Positions 8,216 through 15,925 of a stretch of DNA of 64,000 nt are shown here, one piece after another (the first letter of the stretch is position 1; the number at the start of each line of letters is the position of its first letter). The notes under the pieces are model-generated. The model saw only the letters and a program-made list of their open reading frames with translations. It was not told the DNA's origin and ran no database searches. The DNA is from CAZIUL01 sp964542475 (GTDB lineage: Bacteria > Planctomycetota > B15-G4 > CAYZWU01), in contig CAZIUL010000008.1 of assembly GCA_964542475.1 (NCBI GenBank), forward strand, positions 1-64,000, in the 5' to 3' direction. A program made the translations under genes and the position numbers.

Positions 8216-10083
8216 TTCATACCTCGACGTCAAAAAAGATACGCGTAATGTTCACGCCTTTCAGGGACGGCCTGCAGAGCGCCTTCGGCGGAAAGGTCAG
8301 GGTCAACGACCTGATCCCAGCCATCAAGGCCTCGGTGGACGCGGGCATCAACCACTTCGAGTTCGGAGGAGGCGCGCGGTTCCAGGCGCCGATCCTTTAT
8401 GTGAACGAGGATCCTTTCTGGTGCATGGACCAGATCCGCGAGGCCGTCGGAAAAGATTCGATCACCCAGATCCTGACAAGATCGATCAGCGGAGTGACCT
8501 TGACCACACAGTCGATCGAGGGGCTGCAGCTTCAGGCCAAGAACATGAAGAAGCACGGCACCGACTGGGACAGGAACTTCGATTTCACGAACAACGTGGA
8601 CCTTCTCATTAAAACGGGAAAGCCGATAATCGAGTCCGGTATGCATCACCAGGTCTGCGTGGCAATGATGGGGCTCCCGCACAGCTTCGGCGAGACCGCC
8701 GTGCACACGCCCGAATACTACATCGGCGTGGCCAAGAAGCTTATCGACTCGGGGATCAGGATCGACTCGCTCTGCATGAAGGACGCGAGCGGCACGAGCA
8801 ATGCCCACACCGTTTACGAGACGGCAAAAGGCATACGCGAGCTCATGGGCCCTGACGGGATCCTCTGGTACCACACGCACGACACGGCAAGCACTGCGGT
8901 GGGTTGCTACATGGCTGCCATAGAGGGCGGAGTCGACGGGATCGATCTTGGCCTTACACCGTATGCAAGCGGAACCTGCCAGCCGGACGTGCGCTCCATG
9001 GCGCACATGCTCAACGGCACGGGGTATTCGCTCGACCTCGATGTGAACAAGATGGGAGAGGTCTCGGATATTCTCAAGGACTGCATGAAGGAGTACCTTT
9101 TCAACCCGGTATGCACCACCCCCGACCCGAGGGTGACCGGGTTTCCAATGCCCGGCGGCGCCATCGGCCCAAACGTTCAGATGATGGTTGATGCCGGTAT
9201 ATCGGACAAGTACAGCGAGGTGCTCGCCGAGTTCCCCGTTGTCGTGAAGGCGGGCGGCGCCTGGACCTCGGTCACGCCCGGCAGCCAGTTCTACTGGTTG
9301 CAGGCTTTCTTCAACGTGCAGTTCGGCCGGTGGAACAAGATAAACGACGGGTACGGCCGCACTATTCTCGGATACTTCGGCAATCCGCCCGCGGAGCCCG
9401 ATCCGAAGGTTGTCAAACTCGCCTCAGAGCAGCTTGACCTGCCGGTGTTCGAGGGTGATCCCCTGGAAGCCGCGCCAAAGAACATACCCGTGGCAGTGAA
9501 AACTCTTGAAGAGAGGAACATGGAGGTCACGGACGAGAGCACATTCCTGGTTCTTGCCATGATGCAGCCGAAAAAGAAGATCGAGGCCAACGAAGGCCTG
9601 CTGATCCTCCAGGGCAAGGGAAGGGTCAACCTGCCGCTTAAAAAGAAAGAAGCCGCGGAGAAGCCTGCGGCGGCAGCCCCGGCTGCAACGCCCGCGGCCG
9701 CACCTGCCAGGCCTACGGGGCCTGTGACCTGCAGGGTGAGCGATGAAAGCGGAGTCATGAAAACATACAGGGTCTCTCTTGATTTTCCCGGTGACGCGGC
9801 AGCTTCTGCTGCTCCTGCAAGCGGAGCTCCGGCCGCTTCCGTCCCTGCCGCGGGTGGGGAAGAAACACTGCTCAAGGCCCCGTTCCCGGGATCGGTGACT
9901 CTCAAGGACCTGATGGTAAAGCAAGGCGATGCCATCACCGAGGGACAGGTGGTCGCACAGGTGGAAGCCATGAAAGCTGACCACGATGTGAAGGCGCCGT
10001 GCAACGGCACAGTAAAAACCGTTCACATAACCATCGGTTCAGAGGTGCCCGCGGGACAGCCCATATTGACCATAACCAAGTGA
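8212..10083 (+). CDS. oadA: Biotin-dependent decarboxylase/carboxyltransferase alpha subunit
   Basis: The 623-residue protein combines a carboxyltransferase TIM barrel (residues ~10-300), a PYC/OadA-type helical domain (~310-480), an Ala/Pro-rich linker and a C-terminal biotinyl domain with VEAMKAD, in which K588 is the biotin site. Metal and catalytic motifs are present as FRDG (D19), MKDASG (K190, carbamylated in the family) and HTHDT (H221, H223). In OadA-type enzymes it moves CO2 from a substrate such as oxaloacetate onto biotin. Its N-terminal half is clearly diverged: FGGGARF replaces the usual EVWGGATFD, and there is a ~20-residue insert around 105-125. The substrate is therefore uncertain. 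The GTG start overlaps the oadG stop, with GAGGAG upstream. Confidence 0.85.
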   Translation: MIHTSTSKKIRVMFTPFRDGLQSAFGGKVRVNDLIPAIKASVDAGINHFEFGGGARFQAPILYVNEDPFWCMDQIREAVGKDSITQILTRSISGVTLTTQSIEGLQLQAKNMKKHGTDWDRNFDFTNNVDLLIKTGKPIIESGMHHQVCVAMMGLPHSFGETAVHTPEYYIGVAKKLIDSGIRIDSLCMKDASGTSNAHTVYETAKGIRELMGPDGILWYHTHDTASTAVGCYMAAIEGGVDGIDLGLTPYASGTCQPDVRSMAHMLNGTGYSLDLDVNKMGEVSDILKDCMKEYLFNPVCTTPDPRVTGFPMPGGAIGPNVQMMVDAGISDKYSEVLAEFPVVVKAGGAWTSVTPGSQFYWLQAFFNVQFGRWNKINDGYGRTILGYFGNPPAEPDPKVVKLASEQLDLPVFEGDPLEAAPKNIPVAVKTLEERNMEVTDESTFLVLAMMQPKKKIEANEGLLILQGKGRVNLPLKKKEAAEKPAAAAPAATPAAAPARPTGPVTCRVSDESGVMKTYRVSLDFPGDAAASAAPASGAPAASVPAAGGEETLLKAPFPGSVTLKDLMVKQGDAITEGQVVAQVEAMKADHDVKAPCNGTVKTVHITIGSEVPAGQPILTITK

Positions 10084-10090
10084 GGATAAA

Positions 10091-11335
10091 ATGGGAATCA
10101 GTGATCTTGTGACCGGGCTGATGAGCTGGACCTGTGGAGCTGTGCAGGATGCGGCCGGCGCTGCCGCGGAAACCGTGGCGGAAAAGTCAGGCCTGTTCGC
10201 GAAAATCATAGACCAGGCCGGGTTCATGCACCTCGACTACAAAAACCTGATAATGTACGTGATAGGGGGTGTGCTGATCTACCTGGCTGTTGCAAAGAAG
10301 TACGAGCCCCTGCTCCTGATACCGATAGGGCTCGGCGCGATCCTTGCAAACCTGCCCCTGGCATATATGAGCGCCTATATGCCCGCGGGAGAAGGTCAAG
10401 AGCCGGGGCTCGTGGCCATGATCTACGACGCCGGAATCAGGACGGAGTTCATCCCGCCGCTGATTTTTCTGGGGGTGGGTGTTCTAACCGATTTCAGGCC
10501 GCTTCTGGGCCGGCCGCTCACCTTTCTTCTCGGAGCAGCCGCGCAGTTCGGCATCTTTGCAGCGGCGCTCGGGGCTTTTTACTGGTTCGGTTTCACTGCC
10601 AAGGAATCCGCAGCCATCGGCATAATCGGCGGTGCTGACGGACCCACATCGATATTTCTTGCGAGTAAGATGGCCCCGCATCTTCTCGGGCCCATCGCGG
10701 TTGCCGCGTACAGCTACATGAGCCTTGTTCCGGTGATTCAGCCGCCGATCATACGGCTGTTGACAAGCAAAAAAGAGCGTGCCATCGACATGCCCCAGGC
10801 AAAGGAAGTCTCGAGGCGGGCGCTCATCATCTTTCCGATCGCTACGGCGCTCGTCGCAATCCTGGTCATACCATCGTGTGCGCCGCTGATCGGCATGCTC
10901 ATGTTTGGAAATCTGCTGAGGGTCAGCAAGGTGACCGAGAGGCTGCGACAGACCGCCGGCGGTGCAATGATCGACATCGCCACGATATTCCTTGGAATCG
11001 CAGTCGGAGCCACCATGACCGGTGAGCGTTTTCTGACCTGGCAGACAATAAGCATCCTCATCCTGGGGGCCGGCGCTTTCGCGTTCAGCACCGCGGGTGG
11101 GCTTGTTTTCGCCAAGATCATCAACATCTTTTTACCGGATGGCAAGAAGATCAACCCGTGCATCGGGGCTTCCGGCGTGAGCGCTGTGCCCATGTCCGCT
11201 AGGGTGGTTCAGAATGTCGTGTCGACCGATACAAACGGCAGGGTTAATCCGCTCATGGCTGCGATGGGACCGAACGTTGCAGGTGTGATCGGCTCGGCCG
11301 CGGCAGCAGGGATGTTTCTCGCGCTTCTCGGTTAG
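10091..11335 (+). CDS. oadB: Sodium-translocating decarboxylase beta subunit
   Basis: This 414-residue polytopic membrane protein is the ion channel of the Na+-translocating decarboxylases. It decarboxylates carboxybiotin and exports sodium. Signature segments are GGADGPTSIFLASKMAP (ion-site Asp), AVAAYSYMSLVPVIQPPI, and near the C-terminus PCIGASGVSAVPMSARVVQ followed by a final helix. Its length matches the family (~375-435), with an N-terminal extension of about 35 residues. It starts 7 bases after the alpha-subunit stop, with GAGG overlapping that stop. The operon order is gamma-alpha-beta, and the set should build a sodium gradient. Confidence 0.95.
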   Translation: MGISDLVTGLMSWTCGAVQDAAGAAAETVAEKSGLFAKIIDQAGFMHLDYKNLIMYVIGGVLIYLAVAKKYEPLLLIPIGLGAILANLPLAYMSAYMPAGEGQEPGLVAMIYDAGIRTEFIPPLIFLGVGVLTDFRPLLGRPLTFLLGAAAQFGIFAAALGAFYWFGFTAKESAAIGIIGGADGPTSIFLASKMAPHLLGPIAVAAYSYMSLVPVIQPPIIRLLTSKKERAIDMPQAKEVSRRALIIFPIATALVAILVIPSCAPLIGMLMFGNLLRVSKVTERLRQTAGGAMIDIATIFLGIAVGATMTGERFLTWQTISILILGAGAFAFSTAGGLVFAKIINIFLPDGKKINPCIGASGVSAVPMSARVVQNVVSTDTNGRVNPLMAAMGPNVAGVIGSAAAAGMFLALLG

Positions 11336-11363
11336 AAAGATACACGACTGAACTGATTTCAAT

Positions 11364-11416
11364 CGACACGGAGCACGGTGCTGCAACAGGCTGCCTGATC
11401 CGTGTCGTCTTTTAAT
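11364..11416 (+). terminator. Probable terminator of the decarboxylase operon
   Basis: CGACACGG pairs perfectly with CCGTGTCG across a loop of about 26 bases that contains a secondary inverted repeat, followed by TCTTTTAAT. It precedes the elbB ribosome-binding site (AGGAGA). Confidence 0.6.
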
Positions 11417-11430
11417 AAGGAGAGTAAATA

Positions 11431-12093
11431 GTGGTCAAGATAGGAGTTATCCTCTCGGGCTGCGGCGTCTATGACGGCGCTGAGATTCATGAATCGGTTG
11501 TAACCCTCCTGGCGCTCGATCGCATCGGCGCGCAAATAGTGTGCATGGCGCCAAACGCGGATCAGATGCACGTTGTCAACCATCTCACCGGTGACGAGGC
11601 AAAGGGAGCGCCGCGGAACGTGCTCGAGGAGTCGGCGCGCATAGCGAGAGGCGATATAAAGGACATTGCCGGTGTCAAAGGCGATGATGTGGACGGCGTG
11701 ATAATCCCCGGCGGATTTGGCGCTGCAAAGAACCTGTGCGACTTTGCCGTCTCGGGTGACGGTTGCAAGGCGAATCCCGAAGTGGTCCGCTTCCTGGAAG
11801 AGGCGCATCAGGCCGGCAAGCCCATAGGCGCAATTTGCATTGCACCCGCACTCCTTGCTAGGGTTTTCGGGGAGAAAAAGCCGGAGTTGACGATCGGAAC
11901 CGACGCGGGCACCGCATCCGGGCTGGAAAAGATGGGTGCATGCCACATGGACTGTGCTGTCAATGAAATCCATGTGGATGAAAAAAACAAGCTCGTCACC
12001 ACGCCGGCTTACATGCTTGCCGAATCGATCAGCCAGGCCGCCGACGGAATCGAGAAGCTGGTGGCAAAAGTCTATACCATGGCCTCGGGTTAG
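11431..12093 (+). CDS. elbB: ElbB-type DJ-1/class I glutamine amidotransferase-like protein
   Basis: The 220-residue protein matches the ElbB (isoprenoid biosynthesis with amidotransferase-like domain) family. The markers are GVILSGCGVYDGAEIHESV at the N-terminus, VIIPGGFGAAKNLCDFA in the centre, GAICIAPALLARVF with the nucleophile-elbow Cys, and the conserved C-terminal VTTPAYMLAES. Family members are DJ-1/PfpI-fold proteins with reported glyoxalase activity and a loose link to isoprenoid metabolism; the physiological substrate is unsettled. The length is typical. A GTG start is preceded by AAGGAGAG. A terminator-like hairpin separates it from oadB, so co-expression is uncertain. Confidence 0.9.
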   Translation: MVKIGVILSGCGVYDGAEIHESVVTLLALDRIGAQIVCMAPNADQMHVVNHLTGDEAKGAPRNVLEESARIARGDIKDIAGVKGDDVDGVIIPGGFGAAKNLCDFAVSGDGCKANPEVVRFLEEAHQAGKPIGAICIAPALLARVFGEKKPELTIGTDAGTASGLEKMGACHMDCAVNEIHVDEKNKLVTTPAYMLAESISQAADGIEKLVAKVYTMASG

Positions 12094-12120
12094 GCTTCAG
12101 GAAGATTAGGAAGAGGAAGA

Positions 12121-12219
12121 AAGAAGAAGAAAACCACGGATGGACACGGATTAACGATTTATTGTTACCTAACGACATACCCCATCCGAGAAGACCTGTA
12201 GGGGCGAAAAATTTTTCGC
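12121..12219. repeat. Composite dispersed repeat, copy 2 (inverted relative to 3144-3222)
   Basis: An AAG microsatellite and ACCACGGATGGACACGGATT (about 12132-12152) are followed, 50 bases on, by GTAGGGGCGAAAAATTTTTC (12198-12217), whose core GCGAAAAATTTTTCGC is a perfect 16-base palindrome. Read on the minus strand, the blocks come in the same order as at 3144-3222. Confidence 0.6.
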
Positions 12220-12244
12220 ATGTCCGGCCTGGAGGAAAGCAATA

Positions 12245-13204
12245 GTGGAGCCTGAATCCACAAGCATGGAAGTGCTAAACCCCTTCGTCTTCCGCGTCGA
12301 CCCACGTTTTTACCCCATGGCTGCCGCGTGGTACGCAAAAGACGGCAATGTTATCGATGGGCTGCGAAAGGCGCTCCGCGAGATGGAAGCCGTTGAACCT
12401 TCCCCTGAGGAGCGGGACCGCGGGGAGACGCTGTACCCGGCTGGAAAGTACAGCCCCCTGATCGATGAGTTTCTCAGTGCTGAGGGATCGTCGATCGACG
12501 AACAGGATGCGGATGCGGCCTTGAAAGCGCTCAGCACCATCAACCTCCACACGCGGTTTTTGAAAGAGGCCAAGGCGCAAAGCGGATGCGCGGGACGTCC
12601 CTTGAACGACCGGATGCGAGAGGATTTTTCATCCCTGATAAAAAAGTATACACCCCTCATACAACCGGCTGCCGTTATCAGCCGTTTTGGTTTTTCTATC
12701 GAAGGCGAGAGTGTAAACATCAGCGGACTGGACAGGCCCATCGAGAGCAAGAACCTGAGCCGGTTTTTCACGAGCTTTTCGAAAAGAAGGGCGGAGCAGG
12801 AGTACGCACCCGATGATGCGGAGTCTGCCCAGGGCCCGATTCCTGCTCATGAAGATTGTTATCTTTTCGCCGCCACAATCGGCCCGGGAGTCGACACGGA
12901 GGTGTCGCGCCTTCTCGACAGCGGCGAGAGCTACAACGCCCTCTTCCTGAACGCAATAGGCGCCGCAGCCGCCGACATTGTCGCCTTGGATCTCGAGCTT
13001 TTCATTAACAGCAGGGAGCCGGTCGAGGGCAGGGTTTGGCGCCGTTTTCACACGGGCTACGGCGATTTTCGCGTCGACGAGCAGCGCCGCCTTTTCCGCC
13101 TTCTCGATCCCGCCTGCATCAACATAAAGCTGAACGAAGCCTGCATCATGATCCCCGAGAAGTCGGTGTCCGGGATCATGGCCCCGAAGAAGCGCCGTGT
13201 TTGA
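12245..13204 (+). CDS. Stand-alone methionine synthase reactivation-like domain protein
   Basis: The C-terminal third of this 319-residue protein (RRFHTGYGDFRVDEQRRLF...LNEACIMIPEKSVSGIMAP) resembles the activation domain of cobalamin-dependent methionine synthase MetH, which binds S-adenosylmethionine for reductive reactivation of the corrinoid. The motif R-x-x-x-GYGD...PEKSVSGI is the SAM-site signature. The N-terminal ~130 residues are not recognised. Stand-alone versions occur where MetH lacks its fourth module, or serve other corrinoid proteins. The GTG start has GGAGG at 12231-12235 and a 9-base spacer; ATG 12266 is an alternative. No methionine synthase gene lies in the window. The last 29 bases overlap the opposing selenoprotein gene. 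Confidence 0.75.
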   Translation: MEPESTSMEVLNPFVFRVDPRFYPMAAAWYAKDGNVIDGLRKALREMEAVEPSPEERDRGETLYPAGKYSPLIDEFLSAEGSSIDEQDADAALKALSTINLHTRFLKEAKAQSGCAGRPLNDRMREDFSSLIKKYTPLIQPAAVISRFGFSIEGESVNISGLDRPIESKNLSRFFTSFSKRRAEQEYAPDDAESAQGPIPAHEDCYLFAATIGPGVDTEVSRLLDSGESYNALFLNAIGAAAADIVALDLELFINSREPVEGRVWRRFHTGYGDFRVDEQRRLFRLLDPACINIKLNEACIMIPEKSVSGIMAPKKRRV

Positions 13205-14564
13205 GGGGATTTAAGCGGGCGGTTCGCGATGGTTGCCCTCCGGTGCATCCACCCTTTTCCTTTTCCTTTTCCGTTTCCTTTTCCCGCACCTTGCGCGCCG
13301 GTTCGGGCGCGGGCAGGGGATCCACGCCCGTATTCACGCCGAGGCGCGCCAGGGTGCCCAGGATCTTCCCGTACCCTTTCTCGAAACCGGGCTGGGTCAG
13401 CGCGATCTTGCCTTTTCGGTCGATGATGTAGTGAAGCGGGACGCAGGTGGCCTTGTATCCGGTGAAGGCCACGTGAATCGCTTCGTCGCTGGAATCGAGC
13501 ACGGTGCGGAAGGTGAAGCCGCATTCATCCATGAACTCCCGGGCCATGTCCGGATCGTCGGAGGAATTGAATCCGAGCACCACCACTCCCTGGTCCTTGT
13601 ACTGCTCCGCTATCTTGGCTATGTGAGGGCCTTCCTCACGGCAGGCAGGTCACCCGATGCGCCAGATCATGAGCCAGGTAATCAGGCCGTCATAATCCGA
13701 AGTGTCCAGAATTCCGCCCTTGCTGTCCTTGAGCTTGAACGGCATGGCCTCATCGCCGACCTGGAGGAGCCGTTCCTCCAACGAGGGCAGGCGCCGTTCT
13801 TCGTAGCCTTTAGGCGGGGCCCACTGGAAGAGCTTCTCATCGAACGCGGGGCCCACCCGAAGATCCGTCCAGACCTCCTCGGTGGTCTGAGGATCGGCCA
13901 CGATGAGCTCGCCGAAGAATTTCCGGGGCAGGTGATCCTTTTTAGAAAGCCAGATGGTGCGCACCCGCTGCCCTTCCATCATGCTCACCCTGAGCTTGTG
14001 GCAGGGCTCGCCCTCCACTGACTCTTCGCCCAGGTACTGGATCCGGTCCAGGTACTCCATTACCGATTCGGCGCCTCCGAAAAAAGCGTTGGCATTGAAC
14101 ACGGGCATGCACACCTGGGGCAGGAGGCTCATCTGGTGGCTGACGGACATGCCGTGATAGGCCCGGTCCTTTTTGTAGATCTCCCTCTCATTCTTAAAAG
14201 TCCCGTCGTACTGGGAGAAGAGGGAGGTGCCCTTCGGCCAGAGGGTCCACGAATGGCTGCCGTCGCAGATGAGGATGCCCGCTACTTCACCCCGGGTATC
14301 GATCACCTCAACGCGGTATGTGTCGGGTTTCTGCAGGTAGTATCGCAGGGTGCACTCACCGACCGTGCGGTCCTCGACCTTCCACAGGTAGGCGCTGTCG
14401 AAGCGGAACGATTCCATGGCTTTTAATGTGTCCATGAAGCGAGTGTAGATTTCGCCGCCATCCTCCTCCATGCCCGCCGCGCAGGGGCACAATCCGGGTA
14501 GCAGCACGAGGGCAAGCAGGAGAGGGGGAAAAAGGAAACAAGAAAAGGCTTTCTTCATCATCAT
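13176..14564 (-). CDS. Predicted selenoprotein: exported LolA/DUF2092-like plus TlpA-like redoxin (UxxC)
   Basis: A single reading frame of 463 codons contains one in-frame TGA (13652-13650, residue 305) exactly where TlpA/thioredoxin-type proteins have the first Cys of CxxC. The context is ITWLMIWRIG-U-PACREEGPH, followed by an intact redoxin fold (VVVLGFNSSDD, the YKATCVPLHYIIDRKGKI segment with the conserved cis-Pro region). Residues 1-30 form a signal peptide and ~32-260 resemble LolA/DUF2092 outer-membrane lipoprotein-sorting domains. A SECIS-like hairpin begins 10 bases after the TGA. Read conventionally, the gene would end at 13650 and lose the redoxin domain. Three consecutive ATGs (14564, 14561, 14558) follow GGAGGG; the second has the best spacing. 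The C-terminus is Lys/Glu-rich. It is probably a periplasmic thiol/selenol oxidoreductase. Confidence 0.82.
13623..13652 (-). promoter_or_regulatory. Selenocysteine TGA codon with bacterial SECIS-like hairpin
   Basis: Reading the minus strand, TGA (13652-13650) is followed by 10 bases, then GTGAGG (13639-13634), loop AAGGC (13633-13629) and CCTCAC (13628-13623). This is a perfect 6-bp stem whose loop starts 16 bases after the TGA and contains GG. In the classical E. coli fdhF element the loop lies 17 bases after the UGA and also contains GG. The lower stem is not obvious, and if the closing G-C pair holds, the first two loop bases are A, not G. Confidence 0.75.
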
Positions 14565-14877
14565 GATTCCCTCCAATGATGAACAACCAATCAACATGGT
14601 TCCCGCGGGAGAGACAAGCAGTTTGATCGCGGTACGATAACATAACATTAAGCGGTTTCTTCGTGATTGAGAATCCTGTTTTTATCTGGATTGCCGCGTG
14701 GTGATGTCCAGTGCTCTGTCCCCGTGTTTATCGAGGAATAAAACGGGATAGTAATCTGAGATTTTTATAGAAACTTTCCTTCATTTATACGATTAATCTG
14801 TAGAGGATCTACATGCATGTGAACCTTCTCGGTCGTGCGTATCCAATGATATGCCGTTGTTCCGGGAGAACAGCTCG
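14565..14877. other. Divergent intergenic region (313 bp)
   Basis: This gap separates the selenoprotein gene (-) from the LTxxQ-like gene (+). It is AT-richer than its neighbours and must contain both promoters, but I found no pair of -35/-10 boxes good enough to mark and no RNA gene or repeat. Confidence 0.6.
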
Positions 14878-15888
14878 ATGAAACCGGTGCTCGTTTCCCT
14901 TCTTATCTTTCTTGTTTGCCCAAGCCTTGGTTTTGCCGAACCCGGCCTGCTTGCGGAGGAGCCTGCGGCCGACTCTTCGATGCACATCAAGATCGAGAGG
15001 CTCAAGGAGGAGATCTACTCGATCAACCTGATAAACATCCTCGATCTCACTTCAAACCAGATAGATTTCATCCTCGACAGGTCGAACCTTGCCAGGCCCA
15101 TTATCACGGTTTACAGGGATATGGAACCTGAGATATACGAGGCGCAGGCCACTGCTTACGCGGAGTTCAAGGCGGAAGACGAACTCAACGCTGGATTCTC
15201 CCCTCAGGTCGAGAGTAACACCGTTCGGGCGGAGCGCCTGGGAAAAGATACCCAGGAAAAAGTGGCCCTCCGGCTCAACCGCATTGCCGAACCGGTTTAC
15301 GGGATTTTCACTGACAGACAGTTCGAGATCATCACCAGCTACAAGCCCGTGCTTTTTCCAAAGGCGATCCAGGATAAAGAGATCGCCCGCAAATCCAGCA
15401 TGAGCTGGCGCATCGAAACAATCGAGGAGACTCTTCTGGAGGCCGTCGATATGTCGGGCGGCCGGTACAAGGCGATGCGTGAGAAGCTCGGAGAGCGCCT
15501 TGTCAACGCCTTCCCGCCGTACAGGATTGGCAGCGGTGGAAAGAAGAAGGCAAAGGGCGACAAGGCCTCTAAGAGAGATAAAAAAAAGGAGATGGCCCCT
15601 TACATGTTCGAGAGCCGCGAAGAAGCGATAGAGCGCCTTTGCGAAGCGATGGATATGCTGAGAGAGTCGCCTGTTGAGATCGCCGAGGGAAAGGTCGAGG
15701 AGTTCATCAACAAAAGGATCTTTCCGTCCAGGGTGCAGCAGATCGAGAGTGAGATACGGAAAATCTCCAGATCGAAACACCCGCATAAGAACCCTGTGGC
15801 CCGTTACCTGTTCAACCTGGAGGTTGTATCTTACCTGGAGAAGCTGAAGGTACGCCGCCCGAAGGGGGATCGTGTGGGAGTGCGTTGA
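14878..15888 (+). CDS. Exported LTxxQ-like protein, paralogue 1 (function unknown)
   Basis: The 336-residue product begins MKPVLVSLLIFLVCPSLGFA, a clear Sec signal peptide. The mature part is mostly charged and helical. It shares with the next gene a segment of the type EI-x-SINLINILDLTSNQIDFIL and, ~110 residues later, FTDRQFEIITSYKPVLFP. Helical exported proteins with LTxxQ-type motifs include the Spy/CpxP group, but similarity here is only at motif level. A Lys-rich stretch (GGKKKAKGDKASKRDKKK) interrupts the C-terminal half. ATG 14878 was chosen because GGGAG lies 9 bases upstream and the signal peptide starts there. It leads a four-gene cluster with the radical SAM and spermidine-synthase-like genes. 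Confidence 0.7.
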   Translation: MKPVLVSLLIFLVCPSLGFAEPGLLAEEPAADSSMHIKIERLKEEIYSINLINILDLTSNQIDFILDRSNLARPIITVYRDMEPEIYEAQATAYAEFKAEDELNAGFSPQVESNTVRAERLGKDTQEKVALRLNRIAEPVYGIFTDRQFEIITSYKPVLFPKAIQDKEIARKSSMSWRIETIEETLLEAVDMSGGRYKAMREKLGERLVNAFPPYRIGSGGKKKAKGDKASKRDKKKEMAPYMFESREEAIERLCEAMDMLRESPVEIAEGKVEEFINKRIFPSRVQQIESEIRKISRSKHPHKNPVARYLFNLEVVSYLEKLKVRRPKGDRVGVR

Positions 15889-15925
15889 ACGTAAACCGGT
15901 GGATATGGATATAAGGAGTCTAAAT

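Noticed and set aside
13650..13652. Reading the TGA as a nonsense mutation or gene end
   Set aside because: The downstream redoxin sequence is intact over 150 codons, the TGA falls exactly on the catalytic Cys position, and a SECIS-like hairpin follows at the right distance. Random decay would not place it there.
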